Assembly: GCF_003148825.1 (NCBI RefSeq)
Contig: NZ_QGGZ01000007.1
Span: 124,001-188,000, forward strand
Length of the DNA: 64,000 nt
Source: Streptomyces sp. CG 926
GTDB lineage: Bacteria; Actinomycetota; Actinomycetes; Streptomycetales; Streptomycetaceae
Direction: 5' to 3'
How positions within the stretch are numbered: position 1 is the stretch's first letter; each line of letters opens with the position of its first letter. The notes beneath the pieces were generated by a model, which was not told where the DNA came from, did not search any database, and worked only from the letters and a program-made list of their open reading frames with translations. The translations under genes and the position numbers were made by a program. Below are positions 36,964 through 47,868 of this stretch, piece by piece.

Positions 36964-37872
36964 ATGTCTCGACCACATGGGATCCCCCTGCCCAGTGCGC
37001 AACGCAGTTCGGATTCAGACGAAACAGAATCCGCTTGCGCCGACGATAAGCAAGGTCAGCCGCGTCCCAGGGAAGGCGTTCGGCAGCTCACCGGAGCCGA
37101 ACGCGTACGAACCCTCGTAGAGTCCAACGCCTCAGTATCCCTCACGCTGATCGGTGCTCGTGACAGTCACGAGGCCGAGGAGTTCGGGACAGGGCTGCCG
37201 GTCGCACGGACCGTCACCCCGGACGGGGACGTGATTCTCCTTGTATCAGGGGAATCCGCGGCTGCCAGGGCAGCCGCTCACGCCCAGGACGACGACCTCA
37301 CCGCCGTGATCGAGATCACGGATGTGGCGCCGGTGTCCGTGCCACATCGTATCCGAGGCCGCGCCTGGCTCGCCGGATGGCTGACGCCGGTGCGCGGGGA
37401 CGACCGCGCCGCATGCGCCGCGCTGCTCGCGGAGCGACAGCCGGTGGGCGAGCTGTTGGGCATGCGGGAGTCCCTGGGCGCCCCGCACGCCGGGCGCCCG
37501 GCGTGGATGATGCTGCGCCTGGAGGTCGGCGAGATCTCGGTGGACGACCTGTGGGGCGCCGAGCACGTGGACCCGGAGGACCTGGCCGCGGCGGAGCCGG
37601 ACCCGATGGTCGCGCACGAGTCGGAGCTGCTGCAGCACCTGCACGCCGCCCACGGCGACCGGCTCGGCGAGCTGGGCGGCCTGCTCGGCGCCCGCGAGGC
37701 CCGGGGAATGAGCGCCGTCCCGCTCTCGCTGGACCGCCTCGGCCTGCGCGTCCGCTTCACCGGCGGCCCGGCCGGCTCCTTCGACGCCCGCTTCGACTTC
37801 CCGGAGCCGGTCGCGGACATCTGCGGCCTGCGCCGGGCGATGCACTCCCTCTTCTCGGCGGCTTCGTACTAG
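36964..37872 (+). CDS. DUF2470 (HugZ-like) putative heme/iron utilisation protein
   Basis: 302 aa from the ATG at 36964, behind GAGGAGG. The N-terminal half (about 45-160) looks like a pyridoxamine-oxidase-type split barrel (PDGDVILLVSGESAAARAA, AVIEITDVAPVSVPHRIRGR). The C-terminal DUF2470 domain has HESELLQHLHAAHGDRLGEL and FDFPEPVADICGLRRAMHSL. In HugZ/HutZ heme-degrading proteins these two domains occur together. The iron box directly upstream supports an iron-related role. Heme degradation itself is inference. Confidence 0.85.
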   Translation: MSRPHGIPLPSAQRSSDSDETESACADDKQGQPRPREGVRQLTGAERVRTLVESNASVSLTLIGARDSHEAEEFGTGLPVARTVTPDGDVILLVSGESAAARAAAHAQDDDLTAVIEITDVAPVSVPHRIRGRAWLAGWLTPVRGDDRAACAALLAERQPVGELLGMRESLGAPHAGRPAWMMLRLEVGEISVDDLWGAEHVDPEDLAAAEPDPMVAHESELLQHLHAAHGDRLGELGGLLGAREARGMSAVPLSLDRLGLRVRFTGGPAGSFDARFDFPEPVADICGLRRAMHSLFSAASY

Positions 37873-37894
37873 GGCGTGATCGGCACGATGCCCC

Positions 37895-38617
37895 CTACGG
37901 GGTGCAGGTGGCCAGCATCTCCTGGAGGGCGAGCTTCTCCGGAGCGGTCACGGACAGGCCGTACCTGGCCTTGATCCCGGTGTAGCGGCGCGCGTACTCG
38001 CACCAGTACGCGCGCCGGGGCGGCCGCCACTTGTCGGCCGTCCGGCTGCCCTTGTCGTAGTTGGTCCGCTTGTCCACGGCGAGCAGGACGTCGAGGTCGT
38101 TGGCGTACTCCAGCCTGCGCTGCGGGGTCCACGCGTACGCGCCGCCCCGCCAGGCCGCGCCCAGCGCGACGACATGGTCGGTCTGGATCTGCGAGGCGCG
38201 CCGGTAGGTGTAGGGCAGCACCTTGCCGGTGTACGGGTCGTGGAGCGTCCCGGAGAGCACGACGCACGGGTTCCGGTCCCCTTCGCGACGGTCGTCGAGG
38301 TCCCGGCGCAGCACGTCGTCGCGGGTGTCGCAGCCGTTGCGCCCGCCGACGGCGTCGGTCTCGTCGGACCAGTACCTGCCGAAGTTCTCGCGCTTGTACG
38401 TCTCCCAGTTGCGGCCCCATTCGACCTTCAGCCCGGCCAGCTGTGCCTTCGCGGACGCCGCGTCCGGCGGGAATCCGGAGCCGACGAGCGGCACCCGCGC
38501 GACCGATGCCGCCGCACTGGCCCGGGCCGTCGCGACGTCTTCGTGGTGGCATCCGGCCGCCGCGGGCGCGGCGAGGGCCAGGACGGCGAGTACGGCGAGC
38601 GGCCGGGACGGACCCAT
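37895..38617 (-). CDS. Secreted HNH-family nuclease lipoprotein (DUF1524/GmrSD-type)
   Basis: 240 aa. The signal peptide ends in a lipobox (PAAAGC, acylated C23). The mature protein has an HNH-type core: QTDHVVALGAAWRGGAYAW with the catalytic Asp-His, then LEYANDLDVLLAVDKRTNYD and KGSRTADKW. Conserved cysteines (GCDTRDD, NPCVV, YWCEY, ATCTP) may form disulfides. It probably degrades nucleic acid outside the cell. It converges on the DUF2470 gene with a 22-bp gap. Confidence 0.88.
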   Translation of the reverse strand: MGPSRPLAVLAVLALAAPAAAGCHHEDVATARASAAASVARVPLVGSGFPPDAASAKAQLAGLKVEWGRNWETYKRENFGRYWSDETDAVGGRNGCDTRDDVLRRDLDDRREGDRNPCVVLSGTLHDPYTGKVLPYTYRRASQIQTDHVVALGAAWRGGAYAWTPQRRLEYANDLDVLLAVDKRTNYDKGSRTADKWRPPRRAYWCEYARRYTGIKARYGLSVTAPEKLALQEMLATCTP

Positions 38618-38655
38618 GCACGGAGCCTAGGGGCCTCCCGGCCGTCCCCGGTGGA

Positions 38656-38778
38656 TCAGCGCGCGGGGCCGTTCCCGGCCCGGTCGAGCGAGCGCCGGAT
38701 CCGCCGGGCCCGGGTCAGGTCCGCGCCGTCCTCGTGGCCGCGGAAGGCCCGGGCCGCGTCCAGGAGGTGGCTCCGGCT
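38656..38778 (-). pseudogene. Coding-like remnant directly behind rarA
   Basis: Immediately after the rarA TAG, and in the same frame, 40 sense codons run to a TGA at 38656-38658. Nearly all end in G or C and the product looks protein-like (LLDAARAFRGHEDGADLTRA, RRIRRSLDRAGNGPAR). No start codon lies inside it. A 14-bp direct repeat (38762-38775 and 38781-38794) spans the junction. It looks like the 3' end of a gene whose front was deleted at this repeat, or an extension of RarA cut off by the stop. Confidence 0.5.
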
Positions 38779-40134
38779 CTAGGAGGTGGCTCCGCGCAGG
38801 CGTTCGCGGACCTTCTCCACCACATCCGCGTAGCGGGCTTCCGCGCCGTACCGGGTCGGCTCGTAGTACCGCTTGCCCTGGATCTCGTCCGGCGCGTACT
38901 GCTGCGCCGCGATCGCGCCCGGCACGTCGTGCGGGTACACGTACCCCTGTGCGTGGCCCAGCTTGGCCGCGCCCTTGTAGTGCCCGTCCCGCAGGTGCGT
39001 CGGGACCGGGCCCGCGAGGCCCGCCCGTACGTCGGCCAGCGCCGCGCCGATCGCGGTCGTGGCGGTGTTCGACTTCGGGGCCAGCGCCAGCGCGATCGTG
39101 GCGTGCGAGAGGGTCAGCGCCGCCTCCGGGAAGCCGATCATCGCCACCGCCTGGGCCGCGGCCACCGCGATCGGCAGGGCCGTCGGGTCGGCCAGCCCGA
39201 TGTCCTCGCTCGCCGAGATCATCAGGCGGCGCGCGATGAACCGGGGGTCCTCACCGGCCTCGATCATCCGGGCCAGGTAGTGCAGGGCGGCGTCCACGTC
39301 CGAGCCACGGATCGACTTGATCAGCGCGCTGGCCACGTCGTAGTGCTGGTCGCCGTCCTTGTCGTACCGGACGGCCGCCCGGTCGACCGCCTCCTCCAGC
39401 GTCCGGAGGGTGATCTCGTCCTCGCCCTTGGCGATGGCCGACCCGGCGCCCGCCTCCAGCGCGGTCAGCGCCCGCCGGGCGTCGCCGCCGGCGATCCGCA
39501 GCAGGTGGGCCTGGGCGTCCGCCGGGAGGGAGACGGCCCCGCCCAGCCCCCGCTCCTCGGTGAGGGCCCGCCGCATCAGGGCGCTCAGGTCCTCGTCCGT
39601 CAGCGGTTCCAGCGTCAGCAGCAGCGAGCGCGACAGCAGCGGGGAGATGATCGAGAAGTACGGGTTCTCGGTGGTGGCCGCGATCAGCGTCACCCAGCGG
39701 TTCTCGACGGCGGGCAGCAGCGAGTCCTGCTGGGCCTTGCTGAAGCGGTGGATCTCGTCGAGGAAGAGGACGGTCTCCTTGCCGTAGCCGCCGGCGGCGC
39801 GCTTGGCGCCCTCGATGACGGCCCGTACCTCTTTGACGCCCGCCGTGATGGCGGACAGTTCCACGAATCGCTTCTGCGTGGCCTGGCTGACCACGTACGC
39901 CAGGGTCGTCTTCCCGATGCCGGGCGGGCCCCAGAGGATCACCGAAGAGGCACCGGCCGGGCCGCCGGCCCCTTCCTCGACCAGCCGCCGTAGCGGTGAT
40001 CCGGGCTTGAGCAGGTGCTGCTGGCCGACGACCTCGTCCAGGGTGCGCGGGCGCATCCGGACGGCGAGCGGGGAGCTCGCGGGGTCCTTCTCCCGGCGGT
40101 CTTCGGCAGCGGCGGTGAACAGGTCTGGTTCCAC
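38779..40134 (-). CDS. rarA: Replication-associated recombination protein RarA (MgsA)
   Basis: A 451-aa AAA+ clamp-loader-like ATPase acting at stalled forks. Walker A is LWGPPGIGKTTLAY, Walker B LFLDEIHRFSKAQQDSLLP, and sensor 1 ATTENPYFS. The C-terminal tetramerisation domain includes SEDIGLADPTALPIAVAAAQ and YVYPHDVPGAIAAQQY. GTG start at 40132. It is 60 bp downstream of the VKOR gene. Confidence 0.96.
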   Translation of the reverse strand: MEPDLFTAAAEDRREKDPASSPLAVRMRPRTLDEVVGQQHLLKPGSPLRRLVEEGAGGPAGASSVILWGPPGIGKTTLAYVVSQATQKRFVELSAITAGVKEVRAVIEGAKRAAGGYGKETVLFLDEIHRFSKAQQDSLLPAVENRWVTLIAATTENPYFSIISPLLSRSLLLTLEPLTDEDLSALMRRALTEERGLGGAVSLPADAQAHLLRIAGGDARRALTALEAGAGSAIAKGEDEITLRTLEEAVDRAAVRYDKDGDQHYDVASALIKSIRGSDVDAALHYLARMIEAGEDPRFIARRLMISASEDIGLADPTALPIAVAAAQAVAMIGFPEAALTLSHATIALALAPKSNTATTAIGAALADVRAGLAGPVPTHLRDGHYKGAAKLGHAQGYVYPHDVPGAIAAQQYAPDEIQGKRYYEPTRYGAEARYADVVEKVRERLRGATS

Positions 40135-40194
40135 ACAGGCAGCCTATGCGAGCCCACCGACAGGGCCCCGGACGGCCCGCGCCGCCGCCCGCGC

Positions 40195-40812
40195 TCAGGA
40201 GGTCCAGAAGTCCCACCAGCGGGTCAGGATCAGCATCCCGATGATCCCGACGTGCAGGACGGGCAGGACCCAGGTGAACTCGTCGAGGAAGGACTTGAGC
40301 CAGCCCGGGGCGGGCAGCAGCCCTTCGCGGACGTTGTGCGCGGTGACGTACCAGAACATGAAGATGGTGGCGACCCAGGCCAGGCAGCACCACAGGCAGA
40401 GCGAGTTGATGTTGTACAGCGACTGGTACATGAGCCAGGTGCAGAAGACGACGCCGAAGAGGGTGCCGGCGTTGAAGGTGAGCCAGTACCAGGGGCGGAA
40501 CGAGGCTCCGGCGAGCATGCTCATGCCGACGCAGATCACGATCCCGTAGGCGACGAGTCCGAGCATCGGGTTCGGGAAGCCGAAGGCCGACGCCTGGTCG
40601 CTCGTCATGATGTTGCCGCAGGAGACGATCGGGTTCAGGCTGCAGGCCGGCTTGAAGGTCGGGTCCTCCAGCAGCTTGAACTTGTCGATCGTGATCACCC
40701 AGGCGGCGAGCAGACCCGCGGCTCCGGTGATCACCAGCAGCAGGGCCAGGGCCCGGCTTCCCCCGACGGTCCTGCCCCGGGCGGTGTCCGCGTCCGCGCT
40801 TCGTGTCGTCAT
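40195..40812 (-). CDS. Vitamin K epoxide reductase family protein
   Basis: A 205-aa integral membrane protein with about five hydrophobic helices. VKOR features: loop cysteines C57 and C65 (PACSLNPIVSCG) and the C-x-x-C quinone-reducing pair C139/C142 (SLCLWCCLAW). Bacterial VKORs reoxidise a DsbA-like partner and pass electrons to menaquinone, forming disulfides in exported proteins. No DsbA partner is fused or adjacent. The cysteine-rich HNH lipoprotein nearby is a possible client, by inference only. Confidence 0.93.
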   Translation of the reverse strand: MTTRSADADTARGRTVGGSRALALLLVITGAAGLLAAWVITIDKFKLLEDPTFKPACSLNPIVSCGNIMTSDQASAFGFPNPMLGLVAYGIVICVGMSMLAGASFRPWYWLTFNAGTLFGVVFCTWLMYQSLYNINSLCLWCCLAWVATIFMFWYVTAHNVREGLLPAPGWLKSFLDEFTWVLPVLHVGIIGMLILTRWWDFWTS

Positions 40813-40876
40813 ACCGCCCGCTCCACATCTGCCAGGTGATCAAGCACGGGCCATTGTGCCGTACGAGCCTGTGAAC

Positions 40877-40912
40877 GGACGGGGGCCGGGGAAAGATCCC
40901 CGGCCCCCGTCC
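40877..40912 (-). terminator. hisS terminator
   Basis: A perfect 15-bp stem (40877-40891 with 40898-40912), loop AAAGAT, 34 bp past the hisS stop codon, separating it from the VKOR gene. Confidence 0.82.
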
Positions 40913-40945
40913 TGTGTACTCCCCTGCCGCCGCGGCCGGTTGCCG

Positions 40946-42205
40946 TCAGGCGAGGCGGGCGAGGACCGTGTCGACCAGCTCGGCGACGGGGACGGCCGAC
41001 TGCTCGCCGGACTCCATGTCCTTCAGCTGGACGACGCCCTCGGCGAGGTCCCGCTCGCCCGCCACGATCGCGAAGCGCGCGCCGCTGCGGTTGGCGTCCT
41101 TCATGGCGCCCTTGAGGCCCTTGCCGCCGTAGGACATGTCCGCCGCGACGCCGGCCTTGCGCAGCTGGGTCACCAGCCCGAACACGGCCGGCTTGGCCTC
41201 GCCCAGCGCCACCGCGAAGACCGTCGTCGTCGCCGGGATGTCCAGCTCGATGCCCTCGGCCTCCAGCGCCAGGACCGTGCGGTCCACGCCGAGCGCCCAG
41301 CCGACCGACGGCAGCGCCGGTCCGCCGATCATCTCCGACAGTCCGTCGTAGCGGCCGCCGCCGCCCACCGCGGACTGCGCGCCGAGACCGTCGTGGACGA
41401 ACTCGAAGGTGGTCCGGGTGTAGTAGTCCAGCCCGCGCACCAGCTTCTCGTCGTCCTCGAAGACGACGCCGGCGGCCGTGATCAGCGCCCGCACCTCCTC
41501 GTGGTACGCCTTGCACCCGTCGCACAGGTAGTCGCGCAGCACCGGCGCGCCGACCAGCTGCTTCTGCACCTCGAGCCGCTTGTCGTCGAGGACGCGCAGC
41601 GGGTTGATCTCGGCCCGGCGGACGGTCTCCTCGTCGAGGTCGAGTCCGCTCAGGAAGCTCTGCAGCGCCTCGCGGTAGACGGGGCGGCACTCCTTGTCGC
41701 CGAGCGAGTTCAGCAGGATGCGGAAGTTCGACAGGCCGAGGGTGCGGTAGGCCTCGTCGGCCAGGATGATCAGTTCGGCGTCGAGCGCCGGGTCCTCGGA
41801 GCCGATGGCCTCGGCACCGACCTGCGAGAAGTGGCGGTAGCGGCCCTTCTGCGGGCGCTCGTAGCGGTAGTACGAGCCGGAGTACCAGAGCTTCGCCGGG
41901 AGGTTGCCCTGCTTGTGCAGGCTGGCCTCCAGGGCCGCGCGCAGCACGGAGGCGGTGCCTTCCGGGCGCAGGGCGAGGTTGGTGCCACCCTTGGTGGTGA
42001 GGGTGAACATCTCCTTGGTGACGATGTCGGTGGACTCTCCGACACCGCGGGCGAAGAGGTTCACGTCTTCGAAGCCCGGCGTCTCGATGTACCCGTACCC
42101 GGCCTTGCGCAGCGGCGCGGAGATGGCGTCGCGGACCGCCAGGTACTTGGCCGAGAACGGCGGGATCAGGTCGTACGTGCCCTTGGGGGCCTTGAAAGTG
42201 CTCAC
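40946..42205 (-). CDS. hisS: Histidyl-tRNA synthetase
   Basis: A 419-aa class II synthetase. Motif 2 region (SGSYYRYERPQKGRYRHFSQ), histidine-binding LVRGLDYYTRTTFEF, and motif 3 GWALGVDRTVLALE are in order, followed by the anticodon-binding domain (TVFAVALGEAKPAVFGLVTQ). It starts 10 bp after the metallo-hydrolase gene, so the two are probably co-transcribed. Confidence 0.97.
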   Translation of the reverse strand: MSTFKAPKGTYDLIPPFSAKYLAVRDAISAPLRKAGYGYIETPGFEDVNLFARGVGESTDIVTKEMFTLTTKGGTNLALRPEGTASVLRAALEASLHKQGNLPAKLWYSGSYYRYERPQKGRYRHFSQVGAEAIGSEDPALDAELIILADEAYRTLGLSNFRILLNSLGDKECRPVYREALQSFLSGLDLDEETVRRAEINPLRVLDDKRLEVQKQLVGAPVLRDYLCDGCKAYHEEVRALITAAGVVFEDDEKLVRGLDYYTRTTFEFVHDGLGAQSAVGGGGRYDGLSEMIGGPALPSVGWALGVDRTVLALEAEGIELDIPATTTVFAVALGEAKPAVFGLVTQLRKAGVAADMSYGGKGLKGAMKDANRSGARFAIVAGERDLAEGVVQLKDMESGEQSAVPVAELVDTVLARLA

Positions 42206-42215
42206 GGAGCTTTCG

Positions 42216-42926
42216 TCACATTCCTCGTCGTGGAGCGGCGATGCCGTCTCCGAGCCCGGCGGCGACTTCCCGCAGGTACGGGTTGGTCGCGCGCTCGCGG
42301 CCGATGGTGGTCTGGGGACCGTGGCCGGACAGCACCACGGTCGAGTCGTCGAGCGGCAGGCACACGCGGCCCAGCGATTCGAGGATCTCGGCGTGGGAGC
42401 CGCCGGGCAGGTCGGTGCGTCCGATGGAGCCGGCGAAGAGCAGGTCGCCCGAGAAGAAGACCGGCGGGATGTCGGCCAGCTCGGGCATCCTGAAGGTCAC
42501 CGACCCCTTGGTATGCCCCGGCGCGTGCGCCACGGAGAAGTCCATTCCGGCCAATTTCAGGGCGGCGCCGTCGGCCAGCTCGCGGACGTCGTCCGGCTCC
42601 CCGACGGTCAGCTCGCCCATGAGCGGCATCCCGATGGAGCGGCCGAGGGCCTTCTCCGGGTCGCTCATCATGTAGCGGTCCTCGGGGTGGATCCAGGCCG
42701 GTACGTCGTGTGCTCCGCACACCGGGACCACCGAGGCCACATGATCGATGTGTCCATGGGTCAGCACGACCGCGACGGGCTTGAGCCGATGCTTCTTCAG
42801 CGTCTCCTCGACACCCTGGGCGGCCTGGTGGCCCGGGTCGATGATGACGCACTCCTCACCGGCGGCGGGGGCGACCACGTAGCAATTGGTGCCCCAAGCG
42901 CCTGCGGGGAACCCGGCAATCAGCAC
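42216..42926 (-). CDS. Metallo-beta-lactamase fold hydrolase (glyoxalase II-like)
   Basis: 236 aa from the GTG at 42924-42926, behind GAGGA; a TTG four codons upstream is the alternative. Zinc motif H57-G-H59-I-D61-H62, then HAPGHTKGSVTF with the next ligand, FFSGDLLFAGSIGRTDLPGG with the bridging Asp, and a final HGPQTTIGRE. The arrangement resembles glyoxalase II and persulfide-dioxygenase-like hydrolases; the substrate is not determined. The hisS neighbourhood is conserved in actinobacteria. Confidence 0.92.
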   Translation of the reverse strand: MLIAGFPAGAWGTNCYVVAPAAGEECVIIDPGHQAAQGVEETLKKHRLKPVAVVLTHGHIDHVASVVPVCGAHDVPAWIHPEDRYMMSDPEKALGRSIGMPLMGELTVGEPDDVRELADGAALKLAGMDFSVAHAPGHTKGSVTFRMPELADIPPVFFSGDLLFAGSIGRTDLPGGSHAEILESLGRVCLPLDDSTVVLSGHGPQTTIGRERATNPYLREVAAGLGDGIAAPRRGM

Positions 42927-43079
42927 GTTCGTCCTCAATCGTCGTCCGGCGGGAGGCTGCAGACAGGAATGCTGCTGCTCAGAGCCTACCGGCGCCGCTC
43001 ATTACACAGCGAACCCATATACGGTACGGCCTATCCCAGCCCGGACAGCAGTAGCAGACACGTACAAGGAGACGACCCG

Positions 43080-43871
43080 GTGGTCACGAGCGATCAGCGA
43101 CGGCGACAGCTCGCCAAGGAGAAGTACGAGCGCCAGCAGAAGCGCCGGGCCGAGGCCCGGCGGAAGTCGCGTCAGCGCGCGGCCGTGATCGGCGCGGCGG
43201 TGGCCGTGGTGATCGCGACGCTGGTGGGCCTGATCGTCGGCGGGGTCTTCGACAAGGACAAGAAGGACTCGGCCGCGGACCCGTCCGCGAACCCGTCGGC
43301 CTCGGCGAGCGAGCCGGCGCCCAAGCAGTCCCCCTCGCCGGAGATGGCGATCGACCAGAAGGCCAAGTACACCTTCGCGCTGAAGACGAGCGCGGGTGAC
43401 ATCAACTTCACGATGGACGCGGCGAAGACCCCGCAGACCGTGAACTCCTTCAAGTCGCTCGCGGACAAGGGCTACTTCGACAACACCAAGTGCCACCGGC
43501 TGACGGCCGGCGGGATCTTCGTCCTCCAGTGCGGCGACCCCGAGGGCACCGGCAGCGGCGGCCCGGGCTACAACATCCCGGACGAGAACCTGGACGCGCT
43601 GGGCAAGGCCGACGCGAACGGTCAGGTCGTCTACCCGGCCGGCACGGTGGCGATGGCCAACACGGGCCGGCCCGGCTCGGGCGGCAGCCAGTTCTTCCTG
43701 GTCTACAAGGACAGCCCGCTGGCGCCGACGTACACACCGTTCGGCAAGATCGACGCGGCCGGTCTGAAGGTCGTGGAGGAGATCGCGAAGGCCGGTACGG
43801 TCGACGGCGGCCAGGACGGCGCGCCCAAGACCGAGGTGAAGATCGAGAAGGGCACCGTCACCCAGAACTGA
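43080..43871 (+). CDS. Membrane-anchored cyclophilin-type peptidyl-prolyl isomerase
   Basis: 263 aa from the GTG at 43080-43082, with AAGGAGA seven bases upstream. A basic N-terminal cytoplasmic stretch (KEKYERQQKRRAEARRKSR) precedes one transmembrane helix (VIGAAVAVVIATLVGLIVGG), a Ser/Pro/Ala linker, and a cyclophilin domain outside the membrane (FALKTSAGDINFTMD, CHRLTAGGIFVLQCGDPEG, GGSQFFLVYKD). It catalyses proline isomerisation of exported proteins. It is divergent from the metallo-hydrolase gene. Confidence 0.93.
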   Translation: MVTSDQRRRQLAKEKYERQQKRRAEARRKSRQRAAVIGAAVAVVIATLVGLIVGGVFDKDKKDSAADPSANPSASASEPAPKQSPSPEMAIDQKAKYTFALKTSAGDINFTMDAAKTPQTVNSFKSLADKGYFDNTKCHRLTAGGIFVLQCGDPEGTGSGGPGYNIPDENLDALGKADANGQVVYPAGTVAMANTGRPGSGGSQFFLVYKDSPLAPTYTPFGKIDAAGLKVVEEIAKAGTVDGGQDGAPKTEVKIEKGTVTQN

Positions 43872-43980
43872 CGTGATGCGCAGACCCCGGGCCCGGCCGG
43901 TCCGCCGCCTGTACGCCGATATTCCGTCGTGCGGGATGCGGACAGCCGGCCCGGCGGTCGCCTATGTTGGCGTTGTGCAG

Positions 43981-44046
43981 GGCGGGCGCTGCCCGCCCCA
44001 GGAAACTGTGGACGATGCCCAGGGGGTGAACCCCTCGCAAGGCATC
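43981..44046 (+). promoter_or_regulatory. Structured 5' leader of the DUF349 gene
   Basis: Hairpin 1 is GGCGGGC with GCCCGCC (43981-43987 with 43991-43997). Then an extended element pairs GATGCC (44014-44019) with GGCATC (44041-44046) around an inner AGGGG/CCCCT hairpin (44021-44025 with 44031-44035). The element ends 4 bases before GGAGGAGG, so it could control ribosome access. I match it to no known riboswitch class. Confidence 0.45.
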
Positions 44047-44062
44047 AGGTGGAGGAGGCGCT

Positions 44063-45292
44063 GTGAGCAGCGACCCGTGGGGCCGAGTCGACGAGACGGG
44101 CACCGTGTACGTGCGTACTTCCGATGGCGAGCAGGTCGTCGGATCGTGGCAGGCCGGCACCCCTGAGGAGGCCCTGGCCTATTTCGAGCGCAAGTACGAG
44201 GGCCTGGTGGTCGAGATCGGCCTCCTCGAAAAGCGGGTGCGGACCACTGATCTGTCCGCCAAGGACGCCCAGACGGCCATCGACCACCTGCGCGTGCAGG
44301 TCGACGAGCACCATGCCGTGGGTGACCTGGACGCCCTGCGGGTGCGGCTGGACAAGCTGGTCACGACCGTGGAGTCGCGGCGCGAGGAGCGCAAGGTAGC
44401 GAAGGCCAAGCAGACGGACGAGGCCCGCGCGGCCAAGGACGCGCTGGTCGTCGAGGCCGAGCAGCTGGCGCAGAGCGACCAGTGGCGCAGTGCCGGTGAG
44501 CGGCTGCGCGCCCTGGTGGACATCTGGAAGGGGCTGCCGCGCCTCGACCGCAAGTCGGACGACGAGCTGTGGCACCGGTTCTCCCACGCCCGTTCCGCCT
44601 TCTCCAAGCGCCGCAAGGCGCACTTCGCCTCGCTGGACGCGCAGCGCGAGGATGCCCGGAAGGTCAAGGAGAAGCTGGTCGCGGAGGCCGAGTCGCTGTC
44701 GAAGTCGACCGACTGGGGTCCTACGGCCGCCCGCTACCGCGAGCTGATGGCCGACTGGAAGGCGGCGGGCCGGGCGCAGCGCGAGTCCGAGGACGATCTG
44801 TGGAACCGTTTCCGCGGTGCGCAGGACGTGTTCTTCGCGGCCCGCAGCGAGGTCTTCGCCGAGCGTGACGCCGAGCAGATCGAGAACCTGAAGCTCAAGG
44901 AGGAGCTGGCCGACGAGGCCGAGAAGCTCGTCCCGATCACGGACCTGAAGGCCGCCCGTGCGGCGTTCCGCTCCCTGAACGAGCGTTGGGAGGCCATCGG
45001 CCACGTGCCGCGGGACGCCCGGCCGAAGGTCGAGGGCCGGATGCACTCGGTCGAGCGGGCGATCCAGGAGGCCGAGGAGGGCGAGTGGCGTCGTACGAAC
45101 CCGGAGGCGCGGGCCCGTGCGGCCGGTCTGACGGGTCAGCTCCAGGCTGCGGTCGACAAGCTGCGTGAGCAGATCGACGCGGCGCGTGCGGCGGGCAACA
45201 ACGCCAAGGCCGACAAGCTCTCGCGCGAGCTGGAGGGCCGCCAGGCCCTGCTGGACCAGGCGCTGAAGGGCCTGGAGGAGTTCGGCGGCTGA
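44063..45292 (+). CDS. DUF349 coiled-coil protein
   Basis: 409 aa, GTG start at 44063 behind GGAGGAGG. A short beta N-terminal part (GRVDETGTVYVRTSDGEQVV) precedes an almost wholly helical, charged body with three DUF349 repeats (DQWRSAGERLRALVDIWKGL, TDWGPTAARYRELMADWKAA, TDLKAARAAFRSLNERWEAI) and a C-terminal coiled coil. It is a soluble cytoplasmic protein of unknown function. It is convergent with relA behind a strong shared terminator and has an unusual structured leader. Confidence 0.9.
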   Translation: MSSDPWGRVDETGTVYVRTSDGEQVVGSWQAGTPEEALAYFERKYEGLVVEIGLLEKRVRTTDLSAKDAQTAIDHLRVQVDEHHAVGDLDALRVRLDKLVTTVESRREERKVAKAKQTDEARAAKDALVVEAEQLAQSDQWRSAGERLRALVDIWKGLPRLDRKSDDELWHRFSHARSAFSKRRKAHFASLDAQREDARKVKEKLVAEAESLSKSTDWGPTAARYRELMADWKAAGRAQRESEDDLWNRFRGAQDVFFAARSEVFAERDAEQIENLKLKEELADEAEKLVPITDLKAARAAFRSLNERWEAIGHVPRDARPKVEGRMHSVERAIQEAEEGEWRRTNPEARARAAGLTGQLQAAVDKLREQIDAARAAGNNAKADKLSRELEGRQALLDQALKGLEEFGG

Positions 45293-45313
45293 TTCCCGGC
45301 CACCCGTGTACGC

Positions 45314-45353
45314 ACGAGGGCCCCGGTACGGAGATCCGTACCGGGGCCCTCGT
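45314..45353. terminator. Bidirectional terminator between DUF349 gene and relA
   Basis: An 18-bp perfect stem (45314-45331 with 45336-45353), loop AGAT, between convergent stop codons; symmetric enough to work on both strands. Confidence 0.88.
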
Positions 45354-45358
45354 CCGTG

Positions 45359-47797
<2,439 letters not shown>

Positions 47798-47853
47798 GAG
47801 CGCTCCTCACGGGGGTCCCCCCGGTCGTGGTCCGGGGGTGGATCCGGTGCCCG

Positions 47854-47868
47854 TGTCCGGTCCGGACA
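47854..47868. promoter_or_regulatory. Perfect palindrome upstream of relA
   Basis: TGTCCGGTCCGGACA, two 7-bp arms around a single T, 57 bp upstream of the relA start. It could be an operator for a dimeric regulator. No known consensus is claimed. Confidence 0.35.

Noticed and set aside
38656..38778. Independent small gene behind rarA
   Set aside because: No ATG, GTG or TTG occurs between the rarA stop and the coding-like stretch, so it is listed as a remnant instead.
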